Below are positions 18,044-29,685 of a DNA stretch of 33,184 bases, piece after piece (positions within the stretch are counted from its first letter, which is position 1; each line of letters begins with the position of its first letter). A program made the translations under genes and the position numbers. The notes below the pieces were generated by a model. That model was not told the DNA's origin. It did no database searches and was given only the letters and a program-made list of their open reading frames with translations. The DNA comes from Staphylococcus agnetis (GTDB lineage Bacteria; Bacillota; Bacilli; Staphylococcales; Staphylococcaceae), in the NCBI RefSeq assembly GCF_002901865.1, contig NZ_PPQF01000014.1, positions 1 to 33,184 on the forward strand. The letters are read 5' to 3'.

Positions 18044-18859
18044 ATGAATATCTACTTAGCTGAGTTTATCGGAACCGCCATTCTACTATTAATGGGTGGA
18101 GGCGTTGTTGCGAATGTTGTATTACGTAAATCTAAAGGTGAAGGTGCTGACTGGATTGTGATCGCAATTGGTTGGGGTTTAGCCGTTACTTTAGGTATTT
18201 ACGCAGTAGGAAACTTTTCGGGTGCTCATCTTAACCCAGCTGTAACATTGGCATTTGCGGTAACTGGTGATTTTCCATGGTCGCAAGTTCCAGGATTTAT
18301 TATTGCACAAATTTTAGGTGGTATTGTAGGTGCCGTACTCACGTGGTTGACGTATTTACCACACTGGCGCGCAACTGAAGATAAAGCGGCTAAATTAGGT
18401 GTTTTTTCAACAGCACCTGCGATTCGAAATTACACAGCAAACTTTATCACAGAGATTATTGGTACTGCTGTTTTAACATCTGCATTGTTATTTATTGGAA
18501 CAAACAAATTTACAGACGGATTGAACCCTGTCATTGTCGGTTTATTAATCGTAGGGATTGGGGTAAGTTTAGGTGGTCCAACAGGATATGCCATCAACCC
18601 AGCTCGTGATTTAGGTCCTCGTATCGCGCATGCAATTTTACCAATTCATGGTAAAGGACATAGTGACTGGCAGTATGCGATTGTTCCTATTTTAGGGCCA
18701 ATTACTGGTGGTATTTTAGGTGCTGTCATTTATAGATTGTTTTTCCAAGGTACATTCGATGTATGGACAATTGTTGCTGTCGTACTATTAGTGGGTACAT
18801 TAGTGTTAGGTAGTATTTTAAACAAAAAAATTAAACATGAAGATTTTGGTGCTATCTAA
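18044..18859 (+). CDS. glpF: Glycerol uptake facilitator GlpF
   Basis: Aquaglyceroporin channel for glycerol entry by diffusion. 271 residues with the six-helix duplicated MIP fold and both signature loops: NPA at 64-66 (GAHLNPAVT) and NPA at 185-187 (GYAINPARD). Asp189 after the second NPA marks glycerol facilitators rather than water channels. The ATG follows AAGGGAGG. It is the first gene of glpF-glpK, 68 bases from glpK. Confidence 0.95.
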   Translation: MNIYLAEFIGTAILLLMGGGVVANVVLRKSKGEGADWIVIAIGWGLAVTLGIYAVGNFSGAHLNPAVTLAFAVTGDFPWSQVPGFIIAQILGGIVGAVLTWLTYLPHWRATEDKAAKLGVFSTAPAIRNYTANFITEIIGTAVLTSALLFIGTNKFTDGLNPVIVGLLIVGIGVSLGGPTGYAINPARDLGPRIAHAILPIHGKGHSDWQYAIVPILGPITGGILGAVIYRLFFQGTFDVWTIVAVVLLVGTLVLGSILNKKIKHEDFGAI

Positions 18860-18921
18860 ACATACAAATGGCAAGCTATGATTGCCTATGTGATTAAAAC
18901 ATGAGTGATAATGGGAGGTAA

Positions 18922-20430
<1,509 letters not shown>

Positions 20431-20474
20431 GTCGTATGCTATACTGTAGATAAGTTAATAGTTTACTCGAGAAG

Positions 20475-20534
20475 AAGAGAGATTTTGTCGTAAAACTTTA
20501 TGTTAAAGTATATGGGCGGAGTCTCTCTTTTTAT
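20475..20534 (+). promoter_or_regulatory. glpD leader terminator, presumed GlpP target
   Basis: AAGAGAGA (20475-20482) pairs perfectly with TCTCTCTT (20522-20529), followed by a T-run. Inside it ACTTTA (20495-20500) and TAAAGT (20504-20509) form a second hairpin. A TATACT at 20440-20445, 18 bases after TTAGAC, may be the glpD promoter. The leader shares AGAGA-YTT and GGRGTCT patches with the glpF leader, candidates for the GlpP contact sequence. Confidence 0.7.
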
Positions 20535-20553
20535 CATTATAGGAGGCGTTTTT

Positions 20554-22227
20554 ATGGGACGTTTATCAACGTTACAACGTGATTCAGTTAAAGAAAAAAT
20601 GCAACAAGAGGAATATGATTTAGTCATTGTCGGGGGCGGCATTACAGGTGCTGGCGTCGCTTTAGATGCATCAGCACGAGGTATGAAAGTAGCTTTATTA
20701 GAAATGCAAGACTTTGCATCAGGTACAAGTTCTCGTTCAACAAAACTTGTGCACGGTGGTTTAAGATATTTAAAACAATTCCAAGTCGGTGTGGTAGCTG
20801 AAACTGGTAGAGAGCGTGAAATCGTATATGAAAATGGACCACACGTGACAACACCAGAATGGATGTTATTACCAATGCATAAAGGCGGTACGTTCGGTAA
20901 ATTTTCAACTTCTATCGGTTTAGCTGTTTATGATCGTTTAGCTGGTGTCAAAAAATCAGAACGTAAACGTATGTTGAATGTTCAAGAAACAAAAGATAAA
21001 GAACCACTCGTCAAACAAGATGGTTTAAAAGGTGGTGGCTATTACGTAGAATACCGTACAGATGACGCACGTATGACAATTGAAGTAATGAAAAAAGCGG
21101 CTGAATTTGGTGCAGATATCATTAACTATGCTAAAGTAAGCCAATTTTTATATGACAATCATAATAAAGTAAATGGTGTACGTGTCATTGACCGCATTAA
21201 AAATGAACAATTTGAAATTCACGGTAAAAAAGTAGTTAATGCAACCGGACCTTGGGTTGATGAGGTGCGTAGTAATGATTACTCTAAGAACAACAAAGAA
21301 TTACGTTTAACGAAAGGCGTACACGTTGTATTTGATGAATCAAAATTCCCTTTACATCAGGCAGTTTATTTTGATACAGAAAAAGATGGTCGTATGATTT
21401 TTGCGATTCCTAGAGAAGGTAAAACATATGTCGGTACAACAGATACATTTTACAATAACGACAAAGCCAGTCCTTTAGTCAACCAAGAGGACCGTGATTA
21501 TTTAATCAATGCGATTAACTACATGTTCCCAACAGTACATGTCAAAGATGAAGATATCGAATCAACATGGGCAGGTATTCGTCCGTTAATTCTAGAAGAA
21601 GGTAAAGATCCATCTGAAATTTCACGTAAAGATGAAATTTGGGAAGGAGATTCTGGATTATTAACGATTGCTGGCGGTAAATTAACAGGTTACCGTCATA
21701 TGGCTAACGAAATAGTGGACCGTGTTGCGAAACGCTTGAAACAAGAGTATAAATTAGAATTTAAACCAGCGAATACGAAGAATATCCCAATGTCAGGCGG
21801 AGATGTTGGCGGCAGTAAAAACTTTAAATCTTTTGTAGATGAAAAAGTGAAATTGGCTAAAGGTTATAACTTGGATGAAAACGTCGCACGTAAATTAGCT
21901 AAAAAGTATGGTTCTAATGTCGATGAATTATTTGCACTTACTCAAGCGGCACAACATCAAAGTACAGGACTACCTTTAGAAATGTACGTAGAATTGTTAT
22001 ATGGCGTTCAAAATGAGTTGGTTGTAAAACCGACTGACTTCTTAATTCGTCGTACAGGAGCGCTTTACTTTGATATCGAATCTGTTCAAAAATATAAAGA
22101 TATTGTCACTAATGTTTTAGCAGATTTAGTTGGCTACGATGACAATACTAAGGCCGTATATAAACAAGAATTAGAAGATGCGATTACACATGCAATTCAT
22201 GGACAACATCAAACAGTCACAGTGTAA
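20554..22227 (+). CDS. glpD: Aerobic glycerol-3-phosphate dehydrogenase
   Basis: FAD-dependent, membrane-associated enzyme that oxidises glycerol-3-phosphate to dihydroxyacetone phosphate and passes electrons to quinone. 557 residues from the ATG after AGGAGG; the longer frame begins within the leader terminator and is rejected. The FAD-binding GGGITGAG is at 27-34. Next come family motifs [15 protein letters not shown] and WAGIRPL, then GGKLTGYR and a C-terminal cap. Together with GlpF and GlpK it completes entry of glycerol into glycolysis. Confidence 0.97.
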   Translation: MGRLSTLQRDSVKEKMQQEEYDLVIVGGGITGAGVALDASARGMKVALLEMQDFASGTSSRSTKLVHGGLRYLKQFQVGVVAETGREREIVYENGPHVTTPEWMLLPMHKGGTFGKFSTSIGLAVYDRLAGVKKSERKRMLNVQETKDKEPLVKQDGLKGGGYYVEYRTDDARMTIEVMKKAAEFGADIINYAKVSQFLYDNHNKVNGVRVIDRIKNEQFEIHGKKVVNATGPWVDEVRSNDYSKNNKELRLTKGVHVVFDESKFPLHQAVYFDTEKDGRMIFAIPREGKTYVGTTDTFYNNDKASPLVNQEDRDYLINAINYMFPTVHVKDEDIESTWAGIRPLILEEGKDPSEISRKDEIWEGDSGLLTIAGGKLTGYRHMANEIVDRVAKRLKQEYKLEFKPANTKNIPMSGGDVGGSKNFKSFVDEKVKLAKGYNLDENVARKLAKKYGSNVDELFALTQAAQHQSTGLPLEMYVELLYGVQNELVVKPTDFLIRRTGALYFDIESVQKYKDIVTNVLADLVGYDDNTKAVYKQELEDAITHAIHGQHQTVTV

Positions 22228-22248
22228 AACAAATTAATATTAAGATTT

Positions 22249-22298
22249 AAAAAAAGAGTAGGATATAAATCTCTAAGATTATATCTTACTCCTTTTTT
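22249..22298 (+). terminator. Terminator of glpD
   Basis: An A-rich AAAGAGTAGGATATAA arm pairs with TTATATCTTACTCCTTT, mostly perfect, and is followed by T residues. The next 200 bases, up to 22510, hold no gene or motif that I can support. Confidence 0.85.
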
Positions 22299-22510
22299 AT
22301 TGAAGAAGTAAACTCGTTGAAAATTAGTATGATTCAAGAGTAGGCGATGTGATTTGAGGTTTGAATTTAAGTTGAATCCATGATTTTTAATTAAGGAGCG
22401 TATAACGATAGTAGGATAATTTGTTGTATAAAATATGAGAAACGTGTTTGTAATGAAAACCTGTGGTAAAGTTGAAGTATGAGATGGGTATGGAAAGGTG
22501 GATTTATACA

Positions 22511-23443
22511 ATGGTTAAGAAAGAAACCATGAAAATAGCGTTATCTGATGAAACCATATTAGAAGTGAAAATTGACCGTGCAGATCATGAGGCTGTAGGG
22601 ATTGTACATGTTTTTCATGGTATGGCAGAACATATGGATCGGTATGAACGTCTTGTTACGCAACTGAATCAGCAAGGCTATCATGTGATTCGACATAATC
22701 ATCGTGGTCATGGTAAAGCGATTAATACACTCCGAGGGCACTTTAATTCTGTCGATGAAGTGGTTCATGATGCGTATGAAATCAAAACGACGCTACAGCC
22801 AACTATCAATGAGACGCTACCTTACATTATTTTAGGACATTCGATGGGTTCTATTATCGCACGTCGTTATGTTCAATTATACCCAAATGATGCTGATGGT
22901 TTAATTTTGACGGGTACCGCGCTCTATCCAAAATGGAAGGGTTACATCAATATCATTGCATTAAAAATTGTCACGTTATTTACAGGTAAAAAGCGTCGCC
23001 TAAAATGGATTAATGACCTTGTCACTGGCTCCTTTAATAAAAGTTTCAAACCAACACGTACACCTAGTGATTGGATTAGTTCGGATGAACATGAAGTGGA
23101 TGTTTTCATACAAGATCAATATACTGGCTTTTTAGTTTCAAACCAATTGGTTTATAGTGTGATGCATCATATTATGAAAACTGCACAATTAAAAGAAATT
23201 GCTAAGATGAATCCAGAACTCCCAATTTTACTTATTGCTGGTAAAGCGGATCCGTTCGGAGATTATGGCAATGGGATACGTCGGTTAGGTAAGACGTTAA
23301 AAAGAGGCGGCATCAAGCATATTACTGTACAGCTTTATAAACAAAAGCGACACGAAATTTTATTTGAGAAAGATAAGGAAGCGGTATGGCGTCATATGTT
23401 AGACTGGATGAGTCGTCAAATTATAAAGAAAAAAAGTGAGTGA
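22511..23443 (+). CDS. Alpha/beta hydrolase (monoacylglycerol lipase/lysophospholipase type)
   Basis: Cytoplasmic serine hydrolase of the S33/Hydrolase_4 group. 310 residues from the ATG at 22511, nine bases after AAAGGTGG. Oxyanion loop FHGMAEHMDRY, nucleophile Ser111 in GHSMGS, Asp247 in GKADPFGDYG and His281 in KRHEILFE make a complete triad. The HGxxEHxxRY pattern is typical of monoacylglycerol lipase and lysophospholipase relatives; the true substrate is unknown. Its stop overlaps the miaA start (GTGA), so it may be co-translated with miaA. Confidence 0.85.
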   Translation: MVKKETMKIALSDETILEVKIDRADHEAVGIVHVFHGMAEHMDRYERLVTQLNQQGYHVIRHNHRGHGKAINTLRGHFNSVDEVVHDAYEIKTTLQPTINETLPYIILGHSMGSIIARRYVQLYPNDADGLILTGTALYPKWKGYINIIALKIVTLFTGKKRRLKWINDLVTGSFNKSFKPTRTPSDWISSDEHEVDVFIQDQYTGFLVSNQLVYSVMHHIMKTAQLKEIAKMNPELPILLIAGKADPFGDYGNGIRRLGKTLKRGGIKHITVQLYKQKRHEILFEKDKEAVWRHMLDWMSRQIIKKKSE

Positions 23444-24405
23444 ATCAAGTGAGTGAAAAAAAGCCCTTTTTAATCGTTATCGTTGGGCCAACAGCGAGTG
23501 GGAAAACAGAACTAAGTGTGGAACTTGCCAAAAAAGTAAATGGTGAAATTATTAGTGGAGACTCCATGCAAGTGTATCGACATATGGATATTGGAACCGC
23601 AAAAATCACATCAGATGAAATGCAAGGCATACCGCATCATTTAATTGATATATTATCACCTGATGAAACGTTTACCGCTTATGATTTTCAACAACGTGTG
23701 AAACCGTTAATTGATGAAATAACTCAAAGAGGTAAAGTTCCGATTATAGCTGGGGGGACAGGCCTTTATATTCAATCAGTTATTTATAATTATGAATTTG
23801 AAAATGAAGAGGTTTCAACTGAAAAAGAAGCTGAAGTGGCTAAAAAAATGCGTCACCTTAGTACCTATTCAAATGAAGCGTTACATGATTATTTAGGAAC
23901 ATTTGACCCTGAGTCTCAAGCCAATATTCATCCAAATAATCGTCAGCGCGTTGAGAGAGCGGTTTCATACTATTTGAAGACGAAAAAAATTTTAAGTAAT
24001 CGCAAGAAAAGTCACCAATTAACAGAAAATTATGATACATTATTACTAGGGATAGAAATGTCGCGCGATACATTGTATCATAGAATAAATAAACGTGTAG
24101 ACATTATGTTGTCTCAAGGTTTAATGGACGAAGTGCAACACCTTATTGAATTAGGTTATGAATCATGTCAAAGTATGCAAGCGATTGGCTATAAAGAATT
24201 AGTACCCGTCGTGCATAATGAGCTTGAAATAAACCAGGCAGCAGAATTGTTAAAACAGCATTCAAGAAATTATGCTAAACGACAATTAACGTGGTTTAAA
24301 AACAAACTTAATGTTCATTGGTTAGATAGAGAGAGAATGTCACTTCCAGAAATGCTAGATGATATTTTAACCCAAATAAACAAAAGGAGAAATGAACATG
24401 TTTGA
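23440..24405 (+). CDS. miaA: tRNA dimethylallyltransferase MiaA
   Basis: Transfers a dimethylallyl group to A37 of tRNAs reading UNN codons, making the substrate of MiaB. 321 residues. P-loop GPTASGKT at 16-23, the substrate motif GDSMQVYR, GGTGLYIQS and IHPNNRQRVERA are all family signatures. The start is either GTG 23440, overlapping the hydrolase stop, or GTG 23449 (MSEKKPF), which better fits the length of S. aureus MiaA; neither has a strong ribosome site. Its end overlaps hfq by eight bases. Confidence 0.95.
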   Translation: MNQVSEKKPFLIVIVGPTASGKTELSVELAKKVNGEIISGDSMQVYRHMDIGTAKITSDEMQGIPHHLIDILSPDETFTAYDFQQRVKPLIDEITQRGKVPIIAGGTGLYIQSVIYNYEFENEEVSTEKEAEVAKKMRHLSTYSNEALHDYLGTFDPESQANIHPNNRQRVERAVSYYLKTKKILSNRKKSHQLTENYDTLLLGIEMSRDTLYHRINKRVDIMLSQGLMDEVQHLIELGYESCQSMQAIGYKELVPVVHNELEINQAAELLKQHSRNYAKRQLTWFKNKLNVHWLDRERMSLPEMLDDILTQINKRRNEHV

Positions 24406-24604
24406 CAAACAAGATATTCAAGAAACGTATCTCGAAAACTTTAAAACTGAGGAAAAGGAATTAACAGTCTTCTTAACGAATGGTTTTCAATTAAGAGGTA
24501 CAATTGCAGATTATGATCAGCATGTGGTTGATTTTCTTTCTCAAGGAAAACATCATTTAATCTATAAACATGCCATTAGTACATTTCTTGAAGGTACGAA
24601 CTAA
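24398..24604 (+). CDS. hfq: RNA chaperone Hfq
   Basis: Sm-like hexameric RNA chaperone. 68 residues from the ATG at 24398, eight bases after AGGAG; the ATG at 24392 is only two bases from it. The Sm1 part is LTVFLTNGFQLRGTIADYD and the Sm2 part HHLIYKHAISTF, with the canonical YKHA RNA-pocket motif. The C-terminal tail is almost absent (ends LEGTN), shorter than the 77 residues of S. aureus Hfq. The miaA-hfq order is widely conserved. Identification is secure, although Hfq's role in staphylococci is debated. Confidence 0.95.
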   Translation: MFDKQDIQETYLENFKTEEKELTVFLTNGFQLRGTIADYDQHVVDFLSQGKHHLIYKHAISTFLEGTN

Positions 24605-24694
24605 GCGAAGTGCACAGTTTTTAGTTTGAATGAATGTAAAGACGTAGTTGGTCTATAACTAAAAAACGAATTTCATAATGCTGGAAACAAGAAA

Positions 24695-24731
24695 CGATCC
24701 CCCTTTGTGTTTGCTGAACACGATGGGGGAT
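24695..24731. terminator. Shared bidirectional terminator between hfq and bsaA
   Basis: GATCCCCC (24695-24702) pairs with GGGGGATC (24724-24731), enclosing GTGTT/AACAC. It lies between convergent genes. The T-rich stretch is better on the minus strand (GTTTCTTGTTT), so it mainly serves bsaA, but it can also stop hfq transcripts. Confidence 0.85.
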
Positions 24732-24741
24732 CATTTATGAT

Positions 24742-25215
24742 TTACAATAAATTTTCTATGGCATTAGATAATTGCAGCGGTTGTTTTTGAGGTGAAAACC
24801 GCTTGATAACTTGACCCTCACGATTAATTAAAAATTTTGTGAAATTCCATTTGATTTTTTCGTTCAATATCCCTGATTGCTGTGACTTTAAATATTGGAA
24901 TAGTGGGTGAGCATTAGCGCCATTTACCTCGATTTTTTGATGCATTGGAAATGTAACGCCATAATTTAATTGACAGTTTTGCATGGCTTCAGCACCTGAA
25001 CCAGGTTCTTGGTGACCAAATTGATTACACGGAAATCCAAGTACGATAAACCCCTGATCTTTATATTTGTCGTAAAGCGCTTGCAAGTCTTTAAATTGAG
25101 GGGTGAAGCCACATTCACTTGCGGTATTTACGATTAACATCACATCTCCTTTATATTGAGATAACTTATAAGTATCTCCATTAGAGCGTTCAACTTCAAT
25201 GTCATAAATATTCAT
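24742..25215 (-). CDS. bsaA: Glutathione-peroxidase-family thiol peroxidase
   Basis: Cytoplasmic peroxidase reducing hydroperoxides. 157 residues on the minus strand; the ATG follows AGAGGTGAT. The catalytic tetrad is readable: Cys35 (NTASECGFT), Gln69 ([10 protein letters not shown]), Trp123 and Asn124 (KWNFTKFL). Cys81 in the following helix is placed as a resolving cysteine, and staphylococci lack glutathione, so thioredoxin is the probable reductant. It is convergent to hfq and divergent from hflX. Confidence 0.93.
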   Translation of the reverse strand: MNIYDIEVERSNGDTYKLSQYKGDVMLIVNTASECGFTPQFKDLQALYDKYKDQGFIVLGFPCNQFGHQEPGSGAEAMQNCQLNYGVTFPMHQKIEVNGANAHPLFQYLKSQQSGILNEKIKWNFTKFLINREGQVIKRFSPQKQPLQLSNAIENLL

Positions 25216-25350
25216 TTATAATCACCTCTTATTTTTTAAACTTTAAGTTTGTATTTGAATTAAATATATCATATTGGAAGCGCATAGTCTTAAGCGGGTG
25301 TTTGTGATAAAATACACGATGGTACGTTGTATAGAAACGAGGTGACTGAA

Positions 25351-26580
25351 GTGACTTATAAACAGAGTTATTCAACAGAAGAAATTAAAGAAAAAGCACT
25401 TTTAATAGGTGTACATACCCAAGTATCAGAATATGACTTTGAGAGCACAATGTCTGAATTAGAGGCACTTTCTGAAACGTGTGGCTTAGAAGTCAAAGCG
25501 ACGCTAACGCAAAATTTAAATGACATACACCCTAGACATTATATGGGGAAAGGTAAAATACAAGAGGTTCAAGACGCCGTTCAATTTCACGATATAGATG
25601 TGATTGTGACCAATGATGAACTGACTACCGCACAATCTAAACATTTAAATGAAGTTTTAGGAATTAAAATTATAGACAGAACACAACTCATTTTAGACAT
25701 TTTTGCATTGCGCGCCAAAAGTAAAGAAGGTAAGTTACAAGTCGAATATGCCCAATTGGATTATTTATTACCGCGGTTAATGGGGCATGGTAAAAGTTTA
25801 TCGCGTTTAGGTGGCGGCATAGGCACGAGAGGACCAGGTGAAACTAAACTTGAAACGGACCGTCGTCATATTCGTACGAGAATGAATGAGATCAAGCGAA
25901 AGTTAAAAGAGGTTGAAATACATCGGGAACGTTATCGTCATCAAAGAATACAAAATGACATTTTTCAAATTGCATTAGTGGGATATACCAATGCTGGGAA
26001 ATCGACTTGGTTCAATGTATTAACTGAAGATGGAACATATGAAAAAGATCAATTATTTGCGACGCTCGACCCCAAAACGCGCCAAATTACCCTCAATGAT
26101 GGCTTTCAATTGGTTATTTCTGACACGGTTGGATTTATACAAAAACTTCCGACGACATTAATTGAAGCCTTCAAGTCAACACTAGAGGAAGCGAAGCAAG
26201 CTGATTTATTAATACATGTGGTCGATTCAAGTCATCCTGAAGCAAAAGTTCAGTACGACACGGTTGAACAATTAATTAAAGAATTAAATATGGAACAAAT
26301 TCCACAAGTAGTCTTATTTAACAAAAGAGATTTAACTGAAAACGTGCCACCAATTAGTTCATTTCCTTCGAAAAGCGTTTCTGCTAGGGATGAACGTGAT
26401 AAAACGGAAGTACGACAATTATTAATGGCGCAGTTAAAAAAACAACTCACATATTATGAAAAAACAATTAAAGTATCTGAAGGAGATACACTTTATGCAT
26501 TGAAGCGTCAAACTTTAATCACATCTTTGGATTTTAATGAACAAGATGAGACGTATCATATACAAGGGTATCGAAAATAA
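25351..26580 (+). CDS. hflX: GTPase HflX
   Basis: Ribosome-associated GTPase that splits stalled or hibernating 70S ribosomes. 409 residues from the GTG at 25351, five bases after GAGGTGA; the longer frame starts at a TTG upstream of that site. The N-terminal HflX domain includes HPRHYMGKGK and a coiled coil with GGGIGTRGPGETKLETDRR. The G1 motif GYTNAGKS is at 211-218, with G3 DTVGF and G4 NKRD following. A possible extended -10 (TGATAAAAT) lies near 25306-25313. Confidence 0.94.
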   Translation: MTYKQSYSTEEIKEKALLIGVHTQVSEYDFESTMSELEALSETCGLEVKATLTQNLNDIHPRHYMGKGKIQEVQDAVQFHDIDVIVTNDELTTAQSKHLNEVLGIKIIDRTQLILDIFALRAKSKEGKLQVEYAQLDYLLPRLMGHGKSLSRLGGGIGTRGPGETKLETDRRHIRTRMNEIKRKLKEVEIHRERYRHQRIQNDIFQIALVGYTNAGKSTWFNVLTEDGTYEKDQLFATLDPKTRQITLNDGFQLVISDTVGFIQKLPTTLIEAFKSTLEEAKQADLLIHVVDSSHPEAKVQYDTVEQLIKELNMEQIPQVVLFNKRDLTENVPPISSFPSKSVSARDERDKTEVRQLLMAQLKKQLTYYEKTIKVSEGDTLYALKRQTLITSLDFNEQDETYHIQGYRK

Positions 26581-26597
26581 TAGAAAGAAGCGTAATC

Positions 26598-27836
26598 ATG
26601 ATAAATATATCTAAATTAATTGATGAGGTTGAAACAGATCTCGCACCATACTTTAAAGCTATTGAGCAACGTGCTTTTGAAAATCAAGCACGCGTGCTTG
26701 ATGCATTTCACCATGTCAAAATCACTGAAACAGATTTACAAGGATCGACAGGTTATGGTTATGATGATTTTGGGCGTGACCATTTAGAAGCGGTTTATGC
26801 ACACGTGTTTAAAGCTGAGGACGCACTTGTACGCCCACAAATCATTTCAGGAACACATGCGATAACGATTGCCTTACAAAGCTTACTGAAACATGGAGAT
26901 GAATTGCTATATATTACGGGGCGACCTTATGACACGTTGTTAGAAGTCATTGGTATAAATGGAAATGGTATTGAAAGTTTAATCGAACGCGGCGTGACTT
27001 ATCAAGATGTGCCTCTTAAAGAAGGACGCATTGATATTGAAAGGGTACTTCAAACGATTCACGACCGCACAAAGGTGATTGCCATTCAACGTTCTAAAGG
27101 CTATGATCAAAGGCCATCTATTCACATTGATGAAATAGCATATGTGATTCAAAAAATAAAAGCACAATTTCCTCACATCACAGTTTTTGTAGATAATTGT
27201 TATGGTGAATTTGTGGAAACACGAGAACCAATTGAAGTGGGGGCGGACCTTATTGCTGGATCGCTGATTAAAAATCCAGGCGGAGGATTAGCGAAAATAG
27301 GGGGCTATATAGTTGGTAGAAAAGATTTGGTTGAACGATGTGGTTATCGTTTAACCGCCCCTGGCATTGGCAAAGAGGCTGGTGCCTCTCTCGGGTCATT
27401 GCATGAAATGTATCAAGGATTTTTCTTGAGTCCACACGTCGTGAGTCAAAGTTTGAAAGGCGCACTTTTTACAAGCTTGTTATTAGAGAAATTAAATATG
27501 AAGACAACGCCACAATATCATGAGCCACGAACTGATTTAATTCAAACCGTCTCCTTTGAGACAAAAGAACAAATGATCCAGTTTTGTCAAAGTATTCAAC
27601 ATAATTCACCTATAAATGCGCATTTTAGTCCTGAGCCTAGCTATATGCCAGGATATGAAGATGATGTGATTATGGCGGCTGGGACGTTTGTTCAGGGTTC
27701 ATCAATCGAATTATCTGCAGATGGCCCGATACGTCCGCCATACGAAGCGTATGTTCAAGGTGGATTAACTTATGAACATGTGAAGCTTGCAGTATCTCGT
27801 GCCGTTTCACAATTAATGGAGAAAAACCTTATTTAA
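26598..27836 (+). CDS. PLP-dependent methionine gamma-lyase-like protein (aluminium resistance family)
   Basis: 412-residue fold-type I PLP enzyme of the Met_gamma_lyase/YnbB family, often labelled aluminium resistance protein. The PLP lysine is probably Lys225 in GSLIKNPGGGLA. Other family segments are STGYGYDDFGRD, SGTHAI and DNCYGEFVETREP. The substrate is not established; a C-S lyase activity is inferred from the family. The ATG has only a weak AAAGAAG upstream. It lies 17 bases after hflX and just before glnRA, a common arrangement in Firmicutes. Confidence 0.88.
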   Translation: MINISKLIDEVETDLAPYFKAIEQRAFENQARVLDAFHHVKITETDLQGSTGYGYDDFGRDHLEAVYAHVFKAEDALVRPQIISGTHAITIALQSLLKHGDELLYITGRPYDTLLEVIGINGNGIESLIERGVTYQDVPLKEGRIDIERVLQTIHDRTKVIAIQRSKGYDQRPSIHIDEIAYVIQKIKAQFPHITVFVDNCYGEFVETREPIEVGADLIAGSLIKNPGGGLAKIGGYIVGRKDLVERCGYRLTAPGIGKEAGASLGSLHEMYQGFFLSPHVVSQSLKGALFTSLLLEKLNMKTTPQYHEPRTDLIQTVSFETKEQMIQFCQSIQHNSPINAHFSPEPSYMPGYEDDVIMAAGTFVQGSSIELSADGPIRPPYEAYVQGGLTYEHVKLAVSRAVSQLMEKNLI

Positions 27837-27844
27837 ACGCTATA

Positions 27845-27875
27845 AACCTGACATCAGATTTCATGTCAGGTTTTC
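27845..27875 (+). terminator. Terminator before glnRA
   Basis: AACCTGACAT (27845-27854) pairs perfectly with ATGTCAGGTT (27863-27872), followed by TTC TT. Its 3' arm overlaps the GlnR box. Confidence 0.85.
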
Positions 27876-27880
27876 TTACA
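27864..27880. promoter_or_regulatory. GlnR/TnrA box upstream of glnRA
   Basis: TGTCA-N7-TTACA, an exact match to the consensus TGTNA-N7-TNACA. It lies about 70 bases before glnR. Possible promoters are TTACAT (27877-27882) with TATATA (27900-27905), whose -35 the box touches, or TTGTCA (27891-27896) with TAACGA. Confidence 0.8.
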
Positions 27881-27950
27881 TATTTTTGTATTGTCAGAAT
27901 ATATATGCTATTGTAACGATAAGTTCAAAATATTCAAGGAGATGTGGGAG

Positions 27951-28316
27951 ATGGATAACGATAAAATTCGACGTAACATGCCTGTATTTCCGATGAGTGT
28001 TGTCAGTAAGTTAACGGATTTAACTGCACGTCAAATTCGTTATTATGAAACACATGAACTCATATTTCCATCTAGAACAGAGGGGAATAAACGATTGTTC
28101 TCATTAAACGATTTAGAAACGCTGCTCACAATAAAGCACTTACTTGAAAAAGGCTTTAATATGAAAGGCATTAAACAAATCATGCTTGAAGAACATAACG
28201 ACTTGAATAATGAAGAAGCGCTATTAAGAAAACAAATGCTCGTGGATACGACGCAGAAACCACAAAGAGAATCTATACCACTAAATCGTGGAGATTTATC
28301 ACGCTTTTTCAAATAA
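27951..28316 (+). CDS. glnR: Nitrogen repressor GlnR
   Basis: MerR-family repressor of glutamine synthetase, activated by feedback-inhibited GlnA. 121 residues from the ATG at 27951, nine bases after AAGGAG; the longer frame would place that site inside the gene. The winged helix is SKLTDLTARQIRYYETHELI. The C-terminal tail RGDLSRFFK is the conserved autoinhibitory end. It lies 21 bases before glnA, forming the classic glnRA operon with a GlnR box upstream. Confidence 0.96.
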   Translation: MDNDKIRRNMPVFPMSVVSKLTDLTARQIRYYETHELIFPSRTEGNKRLFSLNDLETLLTIKHLLEKGFNMKGIKQIMLEEHNDLNNEEALLRKQMLVDTTQKPQRESIPLNRGDLSRFFK

Positions 28317-28337
28317 TTTAATGGAGGCTATGATCCA

Positions 28338-29678
28338 ATGCCAAAACAAAATTTTACAAAAGATGACATCCGACGCTTTGCAGAAGAAGAAAATGTACGT
28401 TACATTCGCTTACAATTTTCTGATATTTTAGGAACAATCAAAAATGTAGAAGTACCAGTAAGCCAATTAGAAAAAGTTCTCGATAACGAAATGATGTTCG
28501 ATGGTTCTTCTATCGAAGGATTTGTGCGTATCGAAGAATCAGACATGTACTTACAACCTGATTTAAATACATGGGTGATCTTCCCGTGGACTGCAGGACA
28601 AGGTAAAGTAGCGCGTTTAATTTGTGATGTATACACAACTGAAGGTGAGCCATTTGCTGGGGATCCTCGTAGTAACTTGAAACGTGTACTTAAAGACATG
28701 GAAGAACTTGGCTTCACTGATTTTAACCTTGGACCAGAACCTGAATTTTTCTTATTTAAGTTAGATGAAAAAGGCGAACCAACAATGGAATTAAACGATC
28801 ATGGTGGGTATTTTGATTTAGCACCTACTGATTTAGGTGAAAACTGTCGTCGTGATATCGTATTAGAATTAGAAGACATGGGCTTTGATATTGAAGCAAG
28901 TCACCATGAAGTGGCACCAGGTCAGCACGAAATTGATTTTAAATATGCAGACGCTGTTACAGCTTGTGATAATATTCAAACATTTAAATTAGTTGTTAAA
29001 ACAATTGCGCGTCAACACAATTTACATGCGACATTTATGCCAAAACCATTATTTGGTGTAAACGGAAGTGGTATGCACTTTAACGTGTCGTTATTCAAAG
29101 GAAAAGAAAATGCTTTCTTTGATGAAAATGGCAAAATGGAATTATCTCAAGATGCCTACCATTTCATTGCAGGGATTATGAAAAACGCACGTGGTTTTAC
29201 AGCAGTTTGTAACCCACTCGTAAACTCTTACAAGCGTCTTGTACCAGGCTATGAGGCACCAAGTTATATTGCTTGGAGTGGTAAAAACCGTTCACCATTA
29301 GTACGAGTTCCATCTTCACGTGGTTTATCAACACGTGTTGAAATTCGCTCTGTAGACCCGGCTGCGAACCCATACATGGCTTTAGCAACGATTTTACAAG
29401 CTGGTTTAGACGGAATTAAAAATAAATTAGAAGTACAAGAACCTGTGAATCAAAATATCTATGAGATGAATCGTGAAGAGCGTGAAGCGGTAGGTATTCA
29501 AGATTTACCATCAACGCTTTATACAGCGCTTAAAGCAATGCGAGAAAATGAAACGGTTAAAAATGCTTTAGGTGATCATATTTATCATCAATTCATTAAT
29601 TCAAAATCTATCGAATGGGATTACTACCGTACGCAAGTCAGCGAATGGGAAGTAGACCAATATATGAAACAATATTAA
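28338..29678 (+). CDS. glnA: Glutamine synthetase, type I
   Basis: Makes glutamine from glutamate, ammonia and ATP as a dodecamer. 446 residues, typical of the Firmicutes I-alpha form, which is feedback-inhibited rather than adenylylated. The signatures are present: [16 protein letters not shown] near the N-terminus, [10 protein letters not shown], the [18 protein letters not shown] metal and glutamate site, [14 protein letters not shown] and [10 protein letters not shown]. The ATG follows GGAGG by about ten bases. The operon ends in a strong terminator. Confidence 0.98.
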   Translation: MPKQNFTKDDIRRFAEEENVRYIRLQFSDILGTIKNVEVPVSQLEKVLDNEMMFDGSSIEGFVRIEESDMYLQPDLNTWVIFPWTAGQGKVARLICDVYTTEGEPFAGDPRSNLKRVLKDMEELGFTDFNLGPEPEFFLFKLDEKGEPTMELNDHGGYFDLAPTDLGENCRRDIVLELEDMGFDIEASHHEVAPGQHEIDFKYADAVTACDNIQTFKLVVKTIARQHNLHATFMPKPLFGVNGSGMHFNVSLFKGKENAFFDENGKMELSQDAYHFIAGIMKNARGFTAVCNPLVNSYKRLVPGYEAPSYIAWSGKNRSPLVRVPSSRGLSTRVEIRSVDPAANPYMALATILQAGLDGIKNKLEVQEPVNQNIYEMNREEREAVGIQDLPSTLYTALKAMRENETVKNALGDHIYHQFINSKSIEWDYYRTQVSEWEVDQYMKQY

Positions 29679-29685
29679 TGTATAG

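Noticed and set aside
28043..28312. 89-codon minus-strand frame opposite glnR
   Set aside because: Fully antisense to the conserved GlnR coding sequence, with a composition typical of reverse-strand shadows.
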